DNA of 64,000 bases from Halichoerus grypus (Eukaryota; Chordata; Mammalia; Carnivora; Phocidae), in assembly GCF_964656455.1 (NCBI RefSeq), contig NC_135726.1, forward strand, positions 20,223,168-20,287,167, given 5' to 3'. The notes beneath the pieces were generated by a model that did no database searches, was not told the origin of the DNA, and saw only the letters and a list, made by a program, of their open reading frames with translations. Shown one piece after another: positions 24,747 through 35,950 of this stretch (positions are counted from its first letter, which is position 1; each line of letters starts with the position of its first letter). Made by a program: the position numbers and the translations under genes.

Positions 24747-24951
24747 TTTTATTTTTTAAAAGATTTTTATTTATTTATTTGACAGAGAGAGACACAGCAA
24801 GAGAGGGAATACAAGCAGGGGGAGTGGGAGAGGGAGAAGCAGGCTTCCCGCCGAGCAGGGAGCCCGATGCGGGGCCTGATCCCAGGACGCCAGGACCATG
24901 ACCCGAGCCGAAGGCAGACGCTTAATGCCTGAGCTACCTGGGCACCCCAGC
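24747..24951 (-). mobile_element. Can-SINE, full length, reverse
   Basis: AAAAGATTTTTATTTATTTA tail, GAGCAGGGAGCCCGATGCGG core, and head ending GAGCTACCTGGGCACCCC. A 13-bp target duplication TCTCTGGATTTTA lies at 24734-24746 and 24952-24964. A separate A tract (24977-24998) lies 12 nt beyond the right copy. Confidence 0.96.
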
Positions 24952-25332
24952 TCTCTGGATTTTAGAAGCATTTCTTAAAAAAAAAAAAAAAAAAAAAAGA
25001 ATCTCCCTGAACACATTTTTGAAACTTATACATTTAGAAATTCTGAAACAGGGCATTTAAAAATAAAAAGCAAAGATTAACTTTTGTGTAATGTGTTGTT
25101 TAAAGGCCTGGTTGTACTGTGCTGTTGATGGACTGATGTAATTACTTCCTGTTCGTCTTCACATTGGTCTCCGCTATAAAATGCTTTATCCTCCTCTTTC
25201 TGGTTTGGTTTTAGTATTTTAGTCACCACCAGTGCCACCAAAACTTAAATTATCATTTTAAGACTGTTATGTGTGTATCGAGATGTGTGTCTATATTTGC
25301 TCTGCCACCTTCTCTTAGAAAGGTACAGGATT

Positions 25333-25539
25333 GGGGCACCTGGGTGGCTCAGATAGTTAAGCATCTGCCTTCGGCTCGGGTCATGATCCCAGGGTCCTAG
25401 GATCGAGCCCCATGTCCAGCTCCTGGCTCAGTGGGGAGCCTGCTTCTCCCTCTGCCTCTCCCCCTGCTCGTGCTCTCTCTCTCTCTCTCTCTGTATCTCT
25501 GTGTCTCAAATGAATAAATGAAATCATTAAAAAAAAAAA
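25333..25539 (+). mobile_element. Can-SINE, full length
   Basis: GGGGCACCTGGGTGGCTCAG head with the Pol III A and B box regions, GGAGCCTGCTTCTCCCTCTG core, a CT tract (25474-25492) and an A-rich tail. A 16-bp target duplication AGAAAGGTACAGGATT lies at 25317-25332 and 25540-25555, perfect. Confidence 0.97.
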
Positions 25540-25574
25540 AGAAAGGTACAGGATTATAGGGGATGAGGATACAG

Positions 25575-25815
25575 GTCTTGGAGCCAAATATCCAGTGTTC
25601 ATGTCCCAGATCCTCCACTTGCTGGTTCTGTAACCATGGACAAGTTATTTAATTTTGCTATGCCTCAGACTGCTTACCTATAAAATGGGAATAGCAATAA
25701 TACTATTAGTGTAGGGTTATTGTGAAAATTTGATGTCTCGACTCATGGAAAGCATTTAGAAGAGTATTAGGCAGATCATAAACCTGGATGAATATTAACT
25801 ATTATTACTATTTTT
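25575..25815 (+). repeat. MIR SINE
   Basis: Near full length: GTCTTGGAGCCAAATATCCA, CTGTAACCATGGACAAGTTA, CCTATAAAATGGGAATAGCA, GGGTTATTGTGAAAATTTGA. Confidence 0.85.
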
Positions 25816-25944
25816 ATCAGTCATATTTTTAGGATATACCAAGTTCTAATGTTGGTTTACTTCTGGTGCCCTCTGGGGTACAGTATTCAGATCATAGTAA
25901 CCATATCATTTCCTTATGAATTCAGACAGAAGCAAATGGCAGGA

Positions 25945-26210
25945 GTTGGTATTGTTCACTGATTAAGAAACAGACACCAGAGCCAGATGGCATGGGTTCA
26001 AATTCCAGCTCTGCGATTTCCCAGAAGCATAGCCTTGCACAAATTGCTTCATTTATCTGGGCCCCAGCTTCCTCATCCTTTATAATAAGAATATTGATAG
26101 TACCTATTCATAAGTTTGTTATAGAAATAAGTAGCTGAATTACTATTTGTAAAGTTATTAGAACAATAGCTAGAAAAAGCTTTTGCTCAGTGAATTTTCA
26201 TTCTGAAAGT
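25945..26210 (+). repeat. MIR SINE
   Basis: ACACCAGAGCCAGATGGCAT, GGGTTCAAATTCCAGCTCTG, AGCCTTGCACAAATTGCTTC and a diverged 3' half: a near full-length MIR, 130 bp after another in the same orientation. Confidence 0.85.
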
Positions 26211-27739
26211 GAGTAATTTTTTAAAATTATGTCTTAAAATTCATCTTATACATACCTGAGGCTAATCATTAAAATAACATTACATATTACATATAATCGT
26301 ATAAATACTTTCAAATAATGGGTCCAATGAGTTACTTTTAAAAGCAAGATGGTTTTGCTATTTCCAAGAAAAGAAAATAGATAATTTCATCTTTTCAATA
26401 ATGGGCTCATTGTTTTTGGGTCATGTGGAAACTCTTAAATTCATTACTATCAAGCTAGAATTTTTTTATCAAGGGAAAAAAGTTGTCATCTAGTTTTAAC
26501 ACTTCTGGTGTCAGAAATAATTGTGCTTTACAGCAAAATGGCAGCCAGAAGAAAGAGGTGCAGAAATATGAACTTTAATTAAACCCTTTCTTTCAAATAC
26601 ACTTCACAGTTTATATGTAAGAATAAGTTATCACCATGTGAATGAACACTTAATACTTGGCATGGTGCAAAGTGGGTAGGGATCTTGTCGCACCATATGG
26701 TCTTTGCTGTTTCTTCTTGAGATTCTGTGGTGGCAGTATCAGGTTTGAACTTGAAGTATGTGGTTCAGATCATACATTCAACTTTTATTGATGGCTTGCT
26801 TTCCAAAGCACAGGCACTGGGACCTATAATCATGTACAACATATAATCCCAATCATAAAGATGCATCCAGTTTAGTAGAGGGACAGTGTATGAATCAGAA
26901 GAAATCCCCAACAGTCTGTCACTGGAGCTCCAACCATGAATATGAAACTGGAAGCCATTTGTAGAAAATGTCACCCAACGGTTTCATTTTGGGGAGAATG
27001 TACCAATACAGGAATGATGAGGTCCCATGACAAGCTACTGGCAGATTCTTGACCATATATCTGGCTTTCTGACTTAAGCCCAGCGATCTTCCTATTGCTT
27101 CACATTGACTCATTTTAGGATCTGACTCTGCCTGGGTCGCCCTCTGTGCTTTTTTTCACACAATCAGTTTGGATGGCAAGAAACAGCATTTGATGTATTA
27201 TTAGCATGTCCGAGTCTGAGGATGAAGCTGTTGAATGACGACACTGTCTGTTTAATCTTTCTCTCTCTTCCACACAGCCTTTTCCATACCCTGAGATGTC
27301 TGTCTACACCAAATATTGGACTCCCTATTCCTTGAAAAGAGACTAACAGAGTACATCATAGAGTGTACTGGGGGCAGTGATGGACACCTGAACTTATCTG
27401 CACATCTGTGGCCTCCCTAGATACATTGCCATATGACAAAGGAAGCAGAAAGGCTTGGGTTGGTGAAGTCAAAGACCATCAGAAGGAAAAATGTTCTGCT
27501 CTAACAAATTAGAATTCCACCAATTCCCTTATTTTCTAGACTACTAAGACCAGACGGCTGTGGTATCCCCATGTAACTCTTATTCCTCAGTTCCTCTCTT
27601 AGAGAAAGTACCTCACCATCCTTTTTTGGGCATCTCCATCTACAAGGCACCTCCTTCTACTGAGTGAGACCTGCAGGCTTGGACTGTGACACTCTAGGAA
27701 GAGAGGAAGAGACCCAGTCTGTGCCCAGTTCCTCACCCT

Positions 27740-27935
27740 GTATGCAGCCCCATATGAGGGCAGCAATTCTTGTCATCCCCACGGTTCAGATGAGAACACA
27801 CCTAGAGGCTCAGAATGCCTGACTGATAGGCCCAACGTCACCTATATTGTAAGATACAGAATTGGTACTCCAACCCAGTTCTCTCTGGTCTCCAAATCTA
27901 GGTACATTCCACTATGCCAAGATTCATGCTTCTTC
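27740..27935 (-). repeat. MIR SINE
   Basis: CATCCCCACGGTTCAGATGA, GAACACACCTAGAGGCTCAG and ATTGGTACTCCAACCCAGTT follow the reverse MIR order. Confidence 0.65.
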
Positions 27936-29024
27936 CTTTATGCTCTCCTCCCTCCACCACCACTACATTTATACCAAATAGTTAAGAATTAAATGACTTT
28001 TTTTTCTACAATGCTCAAGAAGCTCACCAGTTTCATTTAGACCCACCAGTGCTGAAATGAAGTGTCATCCTAGTGTTACCCTCTATGCCCAAAATTCTTC
28101 TGAGATTCTCTCCCGTTGGTGATGGGCATGGTAATGGGGATTGCCTGGTTCTGGGAGCTGGAACTCTAGCTGAAGTCTGGGTGGCACACCAAGAGAAGAG
28201 GATAATTGTTTAGAAGAAATTGCAGGATGCTAAGAAAGGGGAGCAAGCAAGGGAAGTTCCATAGGGCATAATCAAGTTTCCAGCAGCAGCAAGACTCAAT
28301 TTAGTGAAGAAGTCCAGGAACCCAAGGCAGAAATTAAAGACCAGAGTAACTGTAGGTTAGAAATCTACAAGGGGTGTGGAAGGCCCATCCTTATACTGAT
28401 GAGTAGCTGAGTCATGGCTGGGTGCCAGGAACAAAACCTTTGGACCAGTTGGTGGGGTATGCTCTTTTATTTTGCATATCGTGGTTGGAAAAAACTTGAA
28501 AAGTATCTCTTTTAAGACTGCCAGGTTAAGGAAGGATCTTCAGGTTCTTGAGTGGGCCTTTGATCAAACAAGAGTAAATCTTATTCATTAAATCACACCA
28601 TAGCATTCATTGATCCACCATGAGGACTTGATCCGTTATTTCACTGACAAGCGTTTTAGTGACCATGAGAGGTTTCTCGGGATCTGTCCCAACCTCCTTT
28701 CTCTGGCAAGGGTCCATTGCTGCCTTTCTCCTCCTTACGCCATCCAGTCATGCTGACCACTGTTGGGACATGCTGTGCTAATGAGGAGTTCTGGGGCATG
28801 CTGTTCCCTCTGCATGGTCATTCCATTCGCTCCCTTCTGATCACAGTAACTCTCACTTCAGGGTGGAGCACAGCCATCTTGCACTCAGGAAGTCTCCCAT
28901 AACTGTCCCCACTCTCTGCCATGTCCACCCTTAATCCCCGTCCGTTAGATGTTCCTCTCCTGGACTCCCATGATGCCCTAAGTTTCTCTAGTATGAAAAC
29001 ATAACCTAGTACAATTATGATCAA

Positions 29025-29260
29025 TAATAATAACAGATAAATATGGAGTACTTGCTGTGTACGAGACATTGTGCTAAGGGATTTAGAGGCGTTAGTCATT
29101 TAATCCCTGTGCCAACCTTGCAGTGAGTATGATTAGCATCCCCATTTCATAAATGAGCAAGCTGAGCTCAAATAGCTCTTGTCTTACCCCAAACCCGTAG
29201 TAAGGTAGTTAGTGGTAAAACGGGCACTGAGACCTTGGCGGCTGGATTCCACAGCACACA
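29025..29260 (-). repeat. MIR SINE
   Basis: GGAGTACTTGCTGTGTACGA, CATCCCCATTTCATAAATGA, GCAAGCTGAGCTCAAATAGC: reverse MIR ending about 230 bp before the CDH11 ATG exon. Confidence 0.75.
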
Positions 29261-29487
29261 CAGCACCCTCGTTCATCCTCGTATAGACCTTGAGGGTCAT
29301 CTTTGTGTATGTGTTTATTCCACCGGCGCCGTGGCAAGTTGCAAGAGAGAGCAGGGACTGTTTCTTGCTCCGCCTTCCCCCAGTACCCAGAACGAAGCGC
29401 TCCTGCGGGTCCCCTGTTGATGGGGTGGGATTGAAATGAATTGGGGGCGGAGCCTGCAGCTAATCTGACCTTCCTCTCTTCCTGCAG

Positions 29488-29659
29488 AAGCCGACTGGGG
29501 AAGTGGGCAGCCCTGACGTGATGTGCTCAGCGAGCAGAGACATTCCATTCCAAGAGAGGTCTGCGTGACGCGTCCGGGAGGCCACCGTCGGCCAGGCCGC
29601 CACGGGGTTGGTGAAAGGGGTGACAGCCGCATTCTCCTGTGCCTACCACGTAACCAAAA
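29488..29659 (+). other. CDH11: 5'UTR portion of the CDH11 ATG exon
   Basis: A pyrimidine tract and CAG acceptor at about 29470-29487 precede 172 nt of untranslated leader before the ATG at 29660. An acceptor here implies at least one upstream untranslated exon. The leader is CpG-rich between about 29565 and 29610. It holds a short upstream ORF at 29521-29568, listed separately. The main ATG has A at -3 and A at +4, an adequate Kozak context. Confidence 0.8.
29521..29568 (+). CDS. Putative 15-codon upstream ORF in the CDH11 leader
   Basis: ATG at 29521 with G at -3 and T at +4 is followed by 14 further codons and TGA at 29566-29568. The stop lies 91 nt before the CDH11 start, so reinitiation is possible. 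The peptide (begins MCSASRD) resembles nothing I know, so any role would be translational control rather than a peptide function. Whether the mRNA includes it depends on the acceptor at 29487 being used. Confidence 0.3.
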   Translation: MCSASRDIPFQERSA

Positions 29660-29887
29660 ATGAAGGAGCACTACTGTTTACAAGCCGCCCTGGTGTGCCT
29701 GGGTGTGCTATGCCACAGTCAGGCCTTCTCCACCGAGCGGCGGAACCACCTGCGACCCTCGTTCCACGGGCACCACGAGAAGGGCAAGGAGGGGCAGGTG
29801 CTGCAGCGCTCCAAGAGAGGCTGGGTCTGGAACCAGTTCTTCGTGATAGAGGAGTACACTGGGCCGGACCCCGTGCTCGTGGGCAGG
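29660..29887 (+). CDS. CDH11: CDH11 first coding exon: signal peptide, propeptide, start of EC1 (aa 1-76)
   Basis: Begins [18 protein letters not shown], a hydrophobic secretion signal of about 22 residues that sends the chain into the ER. A short basic propeptide follows, ending in the furin motif RSKR (residues 50-53). The mature N-terminus is GWVWNQFF. Its two tryptophans (mature W2 and W4) are the strand-swap residues that define type II classical cadherins. The exon ends after GGC AGG at donor GTAAGG (29888), phase 0. An in-frame ATG further upstream is not available, and this start matches the length of known CDH11 (76 residues in this exon). Compared with my memory of human CDH11 there are a few signal/propeptide substitutions and none in the mature part of this exon. 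Confidence 0.97.
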
Positions 29888-30019
29888 GTAAGGCCCCTGC
29901 TCTACAGTGCTTATTTCTCCCTCTCCGCCGTCCCAGTAGTAGGATATGGCCATGGAAGAAAATTTCTAGGAGGGGGGAAAAAACACTAATGGCCCTTCAA
30001 CAAGAACCATGAAATCATT

Positions 30020-30180
30020 GTTCAAACATCCTTTCAGCCTTTTTTTTTTTTTTCAATTCATAGACTTAATATTATACCATTAAACCCCATTTTTCATGAC
30101 TGCACAATCATCTACTGAGTTGAAACCATTATTTAACCATTCTCCAGTGGAGGGCATTTCCCTGACCATGACCTACCCCC
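30020..30180. repeat. Ancient L1 3'UTR-type fragment
   Basis: TTTTTCATGACTGCACAATC, then GAAACCATTATTTAACCATT and CTCCAGTGGAGGGCATTTCC resemble the 'ttaatggctgcatagtattcc' and 'ccattatttaaccaatcc' part of L1M ends. Confidence 0.5.
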
Positions 30181-30599
30181 AACATGGACGCCCCTTCCTT
30201 GTGTTCTCAGAACCCTCCCTGCTCCTTATGAGAGCTTTCCTTTTCGTATTACATGTGTCTATCATATTCTCCCTCACTGGACTGGACCGGTGTCATTCTG
30301 TGTCCCGAGGTCCTGGTACTAAGCCCAGTTTTGGGGAGGCTTTTGTAAATATTTGATGAGATGGATGTGTCTTAAGAATGGGTGGGATTTTATGCGCTTT
30401 GGCTTAGGGATGGCAACATCCAGTTAGGATGATTTGAGAGTCCTAGCAAGTACTTGGACTGCATTCTCTGTGTACCCCCTCCAAAAAAGTGCAAAGTGTA
30501 GGCAGTCCAAAATACGTTAAAAAATGTATTGCCCATTATCATTTATTTTAAAATGTGCAGTCATCTTTCAGAGGATAGTGGCATTAACTACAAGGAGAT

Positions 30600-30910
30600 A
30601 GGTGTTCACTGGCATAAGAAAGAAAGCCTACTATGCTCTGGGGAAGAGCTAGGCAAATGGTAAGCTAGGGTAAAATATTCCTGACTTCAAAGAGTTCAGA
30701 GACTAGTGGAAAAGACACACTTATCTAAGCAATTAAAACACACACACACACACAAAGAATAGGATAACGAAGAGATTCAACAGAAGCGATTATACATTTA
30801 CATGGGAATGTTTGGGAAGGATGGAGGAAGGTTTCATAGAGAACATGGTAATAACTTGTGACCTGAAAGAGGACTTGGAGTTAATCCTGTGAAGGGGGAA
30901 AAGGCCAAGA
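30600..30910 (-). repeat. L2 fragment (reverse) with short CA tract
   Basis: CTGACTTCAAAGAGTTCAGA then GACACACTTATC, and GGAAGGATGGAGGAAGGTTT followed by ACCTGAAAGAGGACTTGGAG, follow the reverse L2 consensus. A CA tract is at 30738-30754. Confidence 0.45.
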
Positions 30911-32636
30911 GTAGATCCAAGGGGTGCTAATTTGTAAGCCTCCTATATTCCAATGAGTTATTTCAGTTGTTCTTTAACATGAGAACAGCAATGCATATTT
31001 ATGTAATTGACATATTTGGAAGAGGTTCGTATTAGCATCTCAATAATGTTGTTGGGGGGGGGTTGGGAAAGTGCCTTTTCAAAGAGATGTACCAAAAGAA
31101 TTTCATTCATGTAGGCTCGAAAATGGAAAGATTATACCCCAAATAGAAGTAGTCTGGGGGAGATGGGAACCCAGGGAAATAATTGGCATGTGAATTCCCT
31201 ACATGAGGAGATGGGCTCTGTGCCCAGAGAGGAAGACGAGACTTCAGTCAAGGCAGGGGCTGTGCAGCTTGAACAACATGGGAAGCTGTGTGTGAATTGT
31301 TCTTAGAATACAGAACCTCAGCCTTGGGGACTTTTTCAGTGAGGAACTGTGTGTGTGTTAGGGTGTGAGACTGCAGAAGAGACAGGACTTGGAGAACCCT
31401 TTCCTTATCTCTGTGGAGCAAGCGGTTGACATGCCCACTAAAAGGGGAACGTAGGGAAAAACATGGAGAAAAAGTAAGCAGTGAGTGGCCTTTAAAATAT
31501 AGGCACATGGGATTGAGTATGAGATGTCAGACTGGATGGGGGAAGAAGAAAAAAGTGGCTGGATCCTGTGGATCTTCCTTTTGAGATAATGCGGATATAT
31601 AGTTCCCCATGAATAGAGGGAATAGACTAGATGACCTTTGATTTGACAACATTCAAGGTTGAGTGCTTTATGATGCTCTGAAAAGTAGAATTTGGCAAGC
31701 AATGGACTTTCAGGTTTCTTGTAGGAAACACAGTCTGTGTCATGCTGTGCTCTGCAGAGGGGGAAGCCATCAGTCTTTGGCGTTAGGAATTGGCTGTGTA
31801 TGCCTCCGCAACTGGATCCCCTGATAGGATTGAATGGTTTCCCAAACTGCTTTTTGTGTGGAACCTAATAAATATCATTGTCACTTGTATAGGTCATCTT
31901 TGTTGAAGAGGGAAAAAGAAGGAATTTATATCCAACTTCCAAATCTGAAAACAAAGTACAGGAAAATAATGAGCACTATGGTTTTACCTTTTTTTTTCCA
32001 GTTATTTGGTTGATCATGAACTAGAATCTGTGTAATTCTCAAGGAACTTGGCCAAACTCACATGTAATCCATGAAAGTCCCTGGAAACTTCCCTTCTAGA
32101 CGCTCCCATTAAAATAAGCATTGATTTCCTTGTTTCTCATTCACAAGACTGAGCCCCTAACTTTTGCCAGGTCTGAGACAGAGAAAATGAACAAATAAAC
32201 TGTGTGGGGGGTTGGGGAGAAAGCCAGGGGAATGGCAGCAGAGATCCTGCCCTCACTGTGTAAATCAAATGAAGATTGGGGCAATTCTGTTCATCCTTTG
32301 GAGGCCATTAAGTAGCTTCATATTTTACTCCCAAACTGCCTTATTCAGGAGAAATGTATTAACTGTCATTTCATGACAATATGTAGCTGGTTATGAATAA
32401 CAAGTTCTGAAAGAACTTTTTTTTTTTAATTTTCCTGAGAACCACTGTGAACTGAAATCAAAATGGTCTTCCTGATTTGTGCCTACAGGTATCCCCTTGA
32501 ACTGAAATATTTGGTGCTTCTCTGAGGTGCTGCAAATCAATTAGATACTTTTTGGGAAACCGAAACAACACAAACACTTTTAAAAAGCAGTGTGTGCAAC
32601 CTTGCTTTGTGATTCTGCACAAGCTCTCTGGGCCTC

Positions 32637-32760
32637 AGTTTCATAACAATAATAATTAAAATGGCATTAATAATAATATTAAAATGACATTTACTTATAA
32701 TATCAGTATTAAAATGTCATTGATAATAAGAAAGAGCATTATTATTATCAATGCCATTTG
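32637..32760. repeat. Diverged AT-rich tandem copies with terminal inverted arms
   Basis: Three diverged units beginning AAAATGGCATT, AAAATGACATT and AAAATGTCATT, followed by ATTATTATCAATGCCATT, which is the inverted partner of the first unit. Consistent with a cruciform or hairpin of about 20 bp per arm with one or two mismatches. Confidence 0.7.
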
Positions 32761-33309
32761 AATAAAGCTTTTTGTTTTATACTGGGGCTTCTTACGTAGT
32801 AGGGTAGAACCAAGGGCTTTTTAGCCCTTTGACTACCCTTAAAGCCTACGGAAATGGTAAAAACAATGTCTATCTCTTCCGACAAATGGCATAATGAGGG
32901 CAGAGGAACTCAGATTAAGATGGAAGCTTCAGACATTGAGGTGACATCAAGGGAAGGTGAGGAATTCATTACTACAGGAAAATGAGAGGTGGTCTTTGGG
33001 TGAGTTCCACGTTCTGAAACAGAGCAGAATTAAGACACAGGATGGGTAGTCAGGACAACTGGATCCTGCCCTGGTCCAGCCCATTGTGTATTTAGGCAAG
33101 TACCATCATTTCTCCGGGCTTTGTCAAAGGAGGAGAAAAAAAACCTAAAGATATTTAAGGTTCTCTCTATTGTCTAAGAAGCTGCATATCTATCAACCCA
33201 TCCTACCCACACGATGCCTATGATCAGAATGGGAGCTTCTTCCAGGCAGGCTGCAACCCCAGACCCTCATACCTCATGCGCCTCACAGAGGGTCTTATGG
33301 AAAGGTCTG

Positions 33310-33720
33310 ATCCATGAATTTCTTGTAGTAACAGAAGCCTGGAAGCAACCTTAGTGTCCTTTGGAAGAGGACAGCTAGAACAAGGTGATAACATCCATCC
33401 AGTGGGTGAGGTCGATCTGTATGTACCAGTACGGAAGGCCACCTGAATTTACTTTCACAGGAAAACAGAGGTGGAGAGTGACGTGTGCACTATAGCACTT
33501 TATTGCATAAAAATAAGCTGGGACATTTATGTTCTCACTGTACAGATATTCTAGCATATGCATAAAATATATCTTAGAGGATTCACAGGAAACTGGTAAC
33601 AACTGTTGTGTGTGAGCAGAGAAATTGAAGGAGCAGGAATCAGAACTGAGAAGACTTACTTATGGCATAAATGTTTGTTTTTTTATTTTTTATGTTATGT
33701 ACATATTTCTTTCAAAATAA
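33310..33720 (+). repeat. L1/HAL1-like 3' end
   Basis: GCCTGGAAGCAACCTTAGTG, GGTGATAACATCCATCC, GTCGATCTGTATGTACCAGT, ATATGCATAAAATATATCTT and AGGAAACTGGTAACAACTG keep the order of HAL1/L1M 3' sequences. Confidence 0.5.
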
Positions 33721-33824
33721 GTCTATTAATATATGTGCATATGTATCTATATTTTGTTTGGGTGATGTTTGTGTGAATATGTGCATCTATTTTGTATGTG
33801 TGCATATTCGTGAGGGAGAGCATG

Positions 33825-33945
33825 AATCTTAGAATTGGAAAAACTCAGGGTTCAAGTTTGAATGCTGGGTTCACTGCACCCAGCTGTGTGCCCTTGGCCA
33901 AAGCAATTATCTTCTCTAAGATTTCATTTCTTCATGTATAGAAGC
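33825..33945 (+). repeat. MIR SINE fragment
   Basis: GAATCTTAGAATTGGAAAAA, CAGCTGTGTGCCCTTGGCCA and TTTCATTTCTTCATGTATAG fit the MIR 5' half. Confidence 0.6.
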
Positions 33946-34099
33946 AGGGGAGCGCATCTCCCTCTCACGGTGTATGCGTGGGTTTGCGTGGGTCTGCGTG
34001 AGTGTGTGTGGACACTGTCCTCCAGCAAACAGCGTGAGAGACTCTATCTCCCCAGGGCTTCCCTCACAGAATTAAAAATCTCGATTTCTCTTTTCCTAG

Positions 34100-34394
34100 C
34101 TTCATTCCGATATTGACTCTGGTGATGGGAACATTAAATACATTCTCTCAGGTGAAGGAGCCGGAACCATTTTTGTGATTGATGACAAGTCAGGGAACAT
34201 TCATGCCACCAAGACATTGGACCGAGAGGAGAGAGCCCAGTACACGCTCATGGCACAGGCGGTGGACAGGGACACCAACCGGCCGCTGGAGCCGCCATCG
34301 GAGTTCATTGTCAAGGTCCAGGACATTAATGACAACCCTCCTGAGTTCCTGCATGAGACCTACCATGCGAACGTGCCCGAGAGGTCCAACGTGG
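34100..34394 (+). CDS. CDH11: CDH11 coding exon 2: most of EC1 and start of EC2 (aa 77-175)
   Basis: Starts [14 protein letters not shown]. It carries the EC1 calcium-site motifs DRE (117-119) and DRD (132-134), and the interdomain linker DINDNPPEF (151-159). Residues QAV at 129-131 take the place of the HAV tripeptide of type I cadherins, as expected for a type II member. EC2 begins after F159. Length 295 nt is the standard size for this type II cadherin exon and changes phase from 0 to 1. The donor is GTGCGT, and reading through it gives an immediate TAG. Confidence 0.97.
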
Positions 34395-34611
34395 GTGCGT
34401 AGGGCAGGGGAAACGCTCCGTCTACAGGCCTGCTGTCCCTTTTTGGGGTGGGGGCAGGGGCTTGTGCCTATTCTCCTGAATCCGGAAAGTCGAATTTATC
34501 CTGCCTCTTCTGTGGCATAATGACAAAAAAAAAATGTTATCTGTGTAGTTGAAGTTTAAAATATTTAAAATGGACCTGAGATTTTGAAACCGAAACTTAT
34601 AAAACATAAGG

Positions 34612-34760
34612 AAGTGTGGCCGAGGGGCAAGAACACGACCGCATCCAGGGAATCCTGGCTCTGGTACTCATTAGCTATGTGACTTGGATCCGGGTCTGTC
34701 TCTCGTAGCCTCAGTGTTACTTTCTGTAAAATGGAATGACCATTTCTAGTCTTGCTGGAT
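34612..34760 (+). repeat. MIR SINE fragment
   Basis: GGAATCCTGGCTCTGGTACT, TAGCTATGTGACTTGGATCC and TTTCTGTAAAATGGAATGAC; begins about 220 bp after coding exon 2. Confidence 0.75.
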
Positions 34761-34829
34761 TAGAAGCAATATAGTTCAGTCACTAGCGCACATTGATGTC
34801 TATTGAAGTCAGAGGGATGGTAATATTTG

Positions 34830-35050
34830 TTGCATGTAGACATCATGCTAATTAGTGATTTCCATGGCATTATTGCACTTAATTTTTGCAATGATTCATC
34901 TTTACAGTGAGGTAGGTCCTATTTGACATATCTTGCAGATGGGAAACCCAAGCTAGAAATAGGTTAACTAATTTATCCAAGGTCATCTGAGCTATTAAGT
35001 GGCTCCAGAATATACACTTAGTCATGACACTATGTCACGATCTGTTAGAA
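34830..35050 (-). repeat. MIR SINE
   Basis: ATTGCACTTAATTTTTGCAA, AGTGAGGTAGGTCCTATTTG, CAAGGTCATCTGAGCTATTA, AGTGGCTCCAGAATATACAC: reverse MIR. Confidence 0.75.
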
Positions 35051-35299
35051 TAATTTAGAAGTAGATACGTCTTTTCATCAGGGTTAAACACACACTGCAT
35101 TGTTAAAGGATATTTCTCTGAACGATTTCTTCAGATGGCCACATTTTCCTGGCAGCAACTTTTGTTTGGCTTTATAGAACACATGCAGTCGTGGGCTTTT
35201 GAGAAACATGCCTCATATTGAGAAAGGTTTGTCTTTCAGGCAGTGATCAGGGCTGTTCTGATCAGGGAATGAGTCTGGTTATATGAATCAGAAATTTTA

Positions 35300-35430
35300 G
35301 AGTCCGAATGGACTTAAGAATCATCTGGGCCAAACTGCCCATTTGACAGATGAGAAAAGCAAGCAGCAAGAATAGGTACCAACCTGCCCAAAAAAGTTAA
35401 AGGCAGAAGTGACCCCCAAACCCTTTCCAC
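35300..35430 (-). repeat. MIR-type fragment
   Basis: GCCCATTTGACAGATGAGAA and the surrounding ATCATCTGGGCCAAACTG, then GGCAGAAGTGACCC, in reverse MIR order. Confidence 0.5.
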
Positions 35431-35789
35431 TTTGCATGTAGAACTTGGGATTAAAAAAAAAGTCTCTTTTTTCCTCCTCCAGATAAAGTCAGGCTCTTCT
35501 CACATTTTATGAAGGTCAGGCTTCATTTCTTGATTCTCTTCCCTGGCCATGACCGGTACTTTAGTCTCTCAGTATTTGCCTTGGGATTTTAATGAGAAAA
35601 AAGCGGACATGAACCAAATCGTTAAATAGGGGACAGGAGCATCAGCAACTGAGCCAGAAGGAAAGGCCTGTCATCCAAATGAATACTCCAGAGGAATTTA
35701 CGTTGTCCCCACCTCAAGGAGCCCCGTGATGCTTCAGGCTAGCACCCAGACCTTCTGTCACGGCTTATAAGAGTAGAGTCTCTTGTCAC

Positions 35790-35950
35790 AGTACTGGGGC
35801 TGTGCCCCTCACCAGCCAGCGGAACCTGGGCAACTTGTCACATCTTGCTCAGTTTTCATTTTGTCATCTATAAAGTGAGGATAATGTAAACTGTGATGAG
35901 GGTTAAGTAACATAGATGTAAAATACAAGGAGTCGTAATGGATTTAGTGG
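35790..35950 (+). repeat. MIR SINE fragment
   Basis: AACCTGGGCAACTTGTCACA, TTTTGTCATCTATAAAGTGA, GGATAATGTAAACTGTGATG, AGGGTTAAGTAACATAGATG. Confidence 0.65.

Larger units (their letters stand above)
1..29487. other. Non-coding region 5' of the first coding exon of CDH11
   Basis: No exon with recognisable protein homology is visible here on either strand. Open frames up to 177 codons exist, but they have no family resemblance and several overlap repeats. Mammalian CDH11 genes have untranslated 5' exons far upstream of the ATG exon, so this is probably 5' intron, upstream flank, or both. I could not identify an untranslated exon or a CpG-island promoter. The content is MIR, L2, L1, MaLR LTR and Can-SINE repeats, listed separately, plus unique sequence. 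Stretches where I recognise no repeat include about 350-890, 1330-2080, 3300-3900, 5330-6000, 6200-7100, 9480-10350, 11420-15540, 18070-19770, 20880-23080 and 26220-27740. Confidence 0.7.
29888..34099 (+). other. CDH11: CDH11 intron between coding exons 1 and 2 (4.2 kb)
   Basis: Donor GTAAGG at 29888 and acceptor TTTTCCTAG ending at 34099. It contains an L1 3'-end fragment at about 30020-30180, an L2-like reverse fragment at about 30600-30910 with a small CA tract, an AT-rich diverged repeat cluster with an inverted repeat at 32637-32760, an L1/HAL1-like fragment at about 33310-33720 and a MIR at about 33825-33945. The rest shows nothing I can name. Confidence 0.85.

Noticed and set aside
24977..24998. 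A tract next to the reverse Can-SINE as a retrocopied transcript tail
   Set aside because: Nothing gene-like precedes it in sense orientation and no target duplication is visible; a simple A run is sufficient.
29608..30012. 134-codon frame overlapping the CDH11 ATG exon
   Set aside because: It is the +2 frame shadow of the CDH11 signal and propeptide exon and runs into the intron.
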